NCBI GenBank assembly: GCA_031278025.1
Contig: JAITLF010000241.1
Span: forward strand, 1-7,607
Reading direction: 5' to 3'
DNA from: Treponema sp.
GTDB lineage: Bacteria; Spirochaetota; Spirochaetia; Treponematales; Breznakiellaceae
DNA: 7,607 nucleotides
Both the position numbers and the translations under genes were made by a program. Shown here in pieces: positions 4,896 to 7,607 of the stretch (position 1 is its first letter; every line of letters starts with the position of its first letter). The notes beneath the pieces were generated by a model. It had not been told where the DNA came from. It made no database searches and was given only the letters and a program-made list of their open reading frames with translations.

Positions 4896-7223
4896 TCAGC
4901 CGGCGGATGCCCGGTGTCCGCCTTTTTTCCGGTTATAATTGATAAGGCTCCCAGCCAGCACTATCTCCTTCTCCGACGGGGTAATATCCGGGGTCTCCAG
5001 CGTAAAAGCGGACGCCCCATCCTCCCGAAGGACATACGCCGTTAGACTGCCCCCCCCTTGTACCGCAGCGGCTATGCCGGGAATAAAAACATAGTCGCCG
5101 TTTTTGAAAGGCGGCTCGCCTTCCACCTTGAAGGGAAGTATCCCCCAGTTGATGAGGTTGCTGCGGTACCGTTTAGTGGCGTATTCCTGGGCGAAATTCG
5201 CGGCGCCTCCCAGAACCCGCTGGCAGCTCGCCGCTTGTTCACGGGCGCTGCCGTCGCCAGGCTTTACCGCGTAAATGGCGGAACCGATGCGGAGGGATCC
5301 GAGCTCAAGCGCCTTCCCTTCCGGAAGGCGTTTGAGCTTCGCCAGGATACCGGCAATATCCGGCAAGCCGGAACAGCCGTCCGCCGCGTTAACCGCTTCC
5401 TGCCGGGCAAGCTCAAGCTGGCGTACCGCTTTGGCCCGCCCAACATAGGCTGGGTCCTTGCGGGACAGCGTGAATTCCGCCAAACCCTGGGGGTTGGACC
5501 GGTAGGACGCGGTTTCCCCCGACGGGATGATCTCATCGGTAGTGGTAACCGGATCGGTGATGAAGGAAACGATCTTAACCAGAAGATGCTCCCCCAGGTC
5601 TTCCATATCGGGCCAGTCGGTGATGTTGGGGCCGTAGCAAAGGGGTTCCTCCGTCCGGGCCAATCCGATACCGTTGTACACCCGGTTCCGGTAAGGGGCA
5701 TCATCGTACCGGTAGGCAGGGATAGGGATGCCCTCCACCGGGAAGGCCTCGGCGGACGTAAGAATGCCGCCGTTCCTGGCAGTGGCGGCAATGCTCCGGC
5801 TGTCCATAAGGGCAACCGATGCGATCTGCCCGTCCATAGGCCGGGAACCCTCCCGGTTGGGAAAGTTCCTGGTGGTGTGGCGGATGGAAAGACCCTTATT
5901 GGCAGGAACGTCCCCGGCGCCGAAACAGGGGCCGCAGAAGGCGGTGCGGACCACCGCCCCCGAAGCGATAAGGCGGCTGATGCAGCCGTTGCGGGTAAGG
6001 TCCAGCAACACCGGCTGGCTTCCGGGGTACACCGAAAGGGAAAAGAAATCCCGGCCCGTGCCTGTTTCCCCCAGAATGGCGGCGGCGGCCATGATATTCT
6101 CGTACGTCCCGCCGGCGCAGCCCGCGATGATCCCCTGATCTATCCGTATCCGACCCTGCTCATCAATTTTATCGGTAAGGGCAATCTTCACGCCGGGATA
6201 TTCAATGAGGGCGGCGGCGTCTTTTTCAACCCCGCAGAAGATGTCGCCAGGATTTTCGAGGAGGGCGTCTATCTCCCAGACATTGCTGGGATGGAACGGC
6301 AGGGCGATCATCGGTTTAAGCGCGGAAAGGTCCAGCCGGATCAGCCGGTCGTAATAGGCAACCGGACCGGGGCTCAGTTTTCGGTAATCCCCTTCCCGCC
6401 CGTGGACGCGAAAGTAATCCCGTATCACCTCGTCGGTCTCCCAAATGGAGGACCAGCAGGTAGTCTCGGTGGTCATCACGTCTATGCCGCACCGGAAGTC
6501 CGCTGAAAGCCCGGAAACGCCGTCTCCCAGGAATTCCAGGACCGCGTTCTTCACCAGCCCCCCCTGGAACACCGCGCCGATAAGCGCCAGGGCCGCGTCC
6601 TGCGGCCCAACCCCGGGCCGGGGCTTCCCCGTAAGGTATACCCCTATCACCTTAGGATAGGCGATGCCGTAGGTCTGGTTCAGCAACTGTTTCACCAGTT
6701 CGCCGCCCCCCTCCCCCACGCCCATCGTGCCTAAGGCGCCGTACCGGGTATGGCTGTCGCTCCCCAGGATCATCCTGCCGCAGCCCGCCTGGGTTTCCCG
6801 GATATACGAATGGATGACCCCCAAGTGGGGCGGCACATAGACGCCGCCGTATTTCTTTGCCGTCGAAAACCCAAAGGCGTGATCGTCCTCGTTGATGGTT
6901 CCCCCAACCGCGCAGAGGGAATTGTGGCAATTCGTCAGGACATACGGAAGAGGAAACGCCTCAAGACCGCTCACACGAGCGGTTTGGATGATGTTGACGA
7001 AGGTGATGTCGTGGGAGGCGAGGGCGTCAAACTTCAGTTGCAGCTTCTTCTCGTCCCCGGACATGTTATGGGCGGATATGATTCCGTACGCGATAGTCCC
7101 GCGCCTGGGCGCGTCTTTATCCTGCGGCAGGCGGCTGCGCAAGACCCCGGCATTCTCCGGCGTATCCGCAAGGATTTCCCGGCTGTTAAAAACATACACT
7201 CCCGTGTTAGATATCTGTATCAT
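4896..7223 (-). CDS. Aconitase-superfamily hydratase, substrate not assigned
   Basis: This 775-residue protein has the full four-domain aconitase layout, and it likely isomerises a carboxylate by dehydration and rehydration on a [4Fe-4S] cluster in the cytosol. Visible signatures are GSDSHTRYG (154-162, with Asp156 and His158), cluster ligand Cys369 (IAGCAGGTYEN), ligands Cys430 and Cys433 (FCGPCFGAGD), the substrate-arginine segment TRNFPNREGS (451-460) and the swivel-domain loop GDGSAREQAA (656-665, with Ser659 and Arg661). The spacing of the three cysteines is close to that of mitochondrial aconitase. The overall sequence reads like the divergent hydratase subgroup (YbhJ-like, from recollection) rather than canonical citrate/isocitrate aconitase, so the substrate is open. 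ATG at 7223 is preferred: AAAGG lies four bases upstream and the family opens with M-I-x-x near there. An in-frame TTG at 7253 would add ten unlikely residues. The neighbouring genes give no pathway clue. Confidence 0.9.
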   Translation of the reverse strand: MIQISNTGVYVFNSREILADTPENAGVLRSRLPQDKDAPRRGTIAYGIISAHNMSGDEKKLQLKFDALASHDITFVNIIQTARVSGLEAFPLPYVLTNCHNSLCAVGGTINEDDHAFGFSTAKKYGGVYVPPHLGVIHSYIRETQAGCGRMILGSDSHTRYGALGTMGVGEGGGELVKQLLNQTYGIAYPKVIGVYLTGKPRPGVGPQDAALALIGAVFQGGLVKNAVLEFLGDGVSGLSADFRCGIDVMTTETTCWSSIWETDEVIRDYFRVHGREGDYRKLSPGPVAYYDRLIRLDLSALKPMIALPFHPSNVWEIDALLENPGDIFCGVEKDAAALIEYPGVKIALTDKIDEQGRIRIDQGIIAGCAGGTYENIMAAAAILGETGTGRDFFSLSVYPGSQPVLLDLTRNGCISRLIASGAVVRTAFCGPCFGAGDVPANKGLSIRHTTRNFPNREGSRPMDGQIASVALMDSRSIAATARNGGILTSAEAFPVEGIPIPAYRYDDAPYRNRVYNGIGLARTEEPLCYGPNITDWPDMEDLGEHLLVKIVSFITDPVTTTDEIIPSGETASYRSNPQGLAEFTLSRKDPAYVGRAKAVRQLELARQEAVNAADGCSGLPDIAGILAKLKRLPEGKALELGSLRIGSAIYAVKPGDGSAREQAASCQRVLGGAANFAQEYATKRYRSNLINWGILPFKVEGEPPFKNGDYVFIPGIAAAVQGGGSLTAYVLREDGASAFTLETPDITPSEKEIVLAGSLINYNRKKGGHRASAG

Positions 7224-7379
7224 AGGGCCTTTGTAGCACAATCCCCAGAACAAATAAAGTCCGGCAAATCCGAGGTAGCCCTCCGCAGTTTTATGGGGGC
7301 CGGGGCATATGCGCTTATTTAGGAACAGGGTGTAACGGACGGAACAAGGCCGTGGACTTTACCCCGTTTGGTAGACACT

Positions 7380-7405
7380 GTTAAACGACTTGTCCACCGT
7401 TAAAC
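7380..7405. repeat. GTTAAAC direct repeats, possible IS end region
   Basis: GTTAAAC occurs at 7380-7386 and 7399-7405, 19 bases apart, in the intergenic stretch before the transposase-like gene. Nearby GTGGAC (7352-7357) and GTCCAC (7392-7397) form a 6-bp inverted pair. Repeated short motifs just outside a transposase start are often terminal transposase-binding sites. The opposite end of the element is outside the window, so the boundary cannot be fixed. The rest of 7224-7485 shows no gene. Confidence 0.3.
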
Positions 7406-7470
7406 ACATGAGGCGCCACATAGTCAAGTACCGAATGCATACGAACAGGAATTCAAAGTATCAAAAACTA

Positions 7471-7479
7471 TGCTAAAAT
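7471..7479 (+). promoter_or_regulatory. Extended -10 (TGCTAAAAT) at the transposase-like gene
   Basis: TGC-TAAAAT matches the extended -10 form TGn-TATAAT at all but one position. A weak -35 candidate, TTCAAA (7452-7457), lies 16 bases upstream. The -10 ends only six bases before ATG (7486), so the transcript would start at or beside the start codon, inside or past the GGAG that is the only Shine-Dalgarno-like sequence. Confidence 0.4.
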
Positions 7480-7485
7480 AGGAGT

Positions 7486-7607
7486 ATGAGCAGGGAACTC
7501 TTTAAACAATTAATAGACAATTTTGGACGGATGAGCGGGCAGATACCGGACAACAGGCGGCCCGGACACAATGAGCGCTACCGGATAGCCGACATTGTGA
7601 AAAGCGC
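7486..7607 (+). CDS. Transposase, N-terminal fragment cut by the window edge
   Basis: Forty codons are visible, starting ATG at 7486 with GGAG (7481-7484) unusually close. An in-frame stop (TAA at 7474-7476) shows the frame cannot begin further upstream. The peptide opens MSRELFKQLIDNFG and continues IPDNRRPGHNERYRIADIVKSA. The pattern I-P-D-x-R-R followed by a hydrophobic D-I/L segment is common near the N-terminus of DDE transposases of the ISNCY and ISAs1 types, and the fragment is too short to choose between them. The catalytic residues lie beyond the window, so it is unknown whether the gene is intact. An alternative start is ATG at 7531. Confidence 0.5.
   Translation, partial: MSRELFKQLIDNFGRMSGQIPDNRRPGHNERYRIADIVKS

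Noticed and set aside
5058..6506. Plus-strand 482-codon open frame
   Set aside because: It lies wholly antisense to the hydratase, which has continuous family motifs. The translation is Gly/Arg-rich with no domain, typical of an antisense frame in GC-rich coding DNA.
7224..7253. TTG start for the hydratase
   Set aside because: The extra ten residues do not resemble the family N-terminus; ATG at 7223 has AAAGG just upstream.

Overview
The window looks like a bacterial chromosome, most plausibly a spirochaete of the termite-gut Treponema type. The clues are an exported lipoprotein-like leader ending FAGGKKEG, moderate-to-high GC coding DNA with short AT-rich gaps, a short-form SerA, and dense small tandem repeats. 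This is inferred from family resemblance only, so genus-level placement is uncertain.

Layout, left to right. Bases 1-413 hold no convincing gene. They contain a 21-bp minisatellite of 11 units, each with a GATC tetramer in near-perfect 21-bp register, followed by two hairpins and a 23-bp tandem duplication just ahead of serC. Next are serC (414-1520, +) and serA (1590-2768, +, GTG start), a two-gene serine biosynthesis operon. The gap between them is a 12-bp repeat that multiplies the serA ribosome-binding sequence. The operon ends in two consecutive hairpins (2772-2853) and meets a convergent minus-strand block.

That block, in transcription order, is an aconitase-superfamily hydratase (7223-4896), a small two-helix membrane protein with HDHEH and CHIC motifs (4800-4477), and a zinc-binding ABC transporter substrate-binding protein (4354-2864) with a complete ZinT domain inserted between its two lobes. 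The small protein and the ZnuA/ZinT protein probably form a zinc-acquisition pair: both carry extracytoplasmic His-rich segments, and a 10-bp sequence (CATAAATTTC) occurs upstream of both. No ABC permease or ATPase gene lies in the window, so the transporter partners must be elsewhere. At the right edge, on the plus strand, the first 40 codons of a transposase-like gene begin (7486 to the window end), divergent from the hydratase.

The most interesting items are the ZinT-within-ZnuA architecture with its small membrane partner and shared upstream motif, the GATC-phased minisatellite, and a SerA lacking the usual active-site acidic residue. Everything here was read by eye; no searches, folding or alignments were run.
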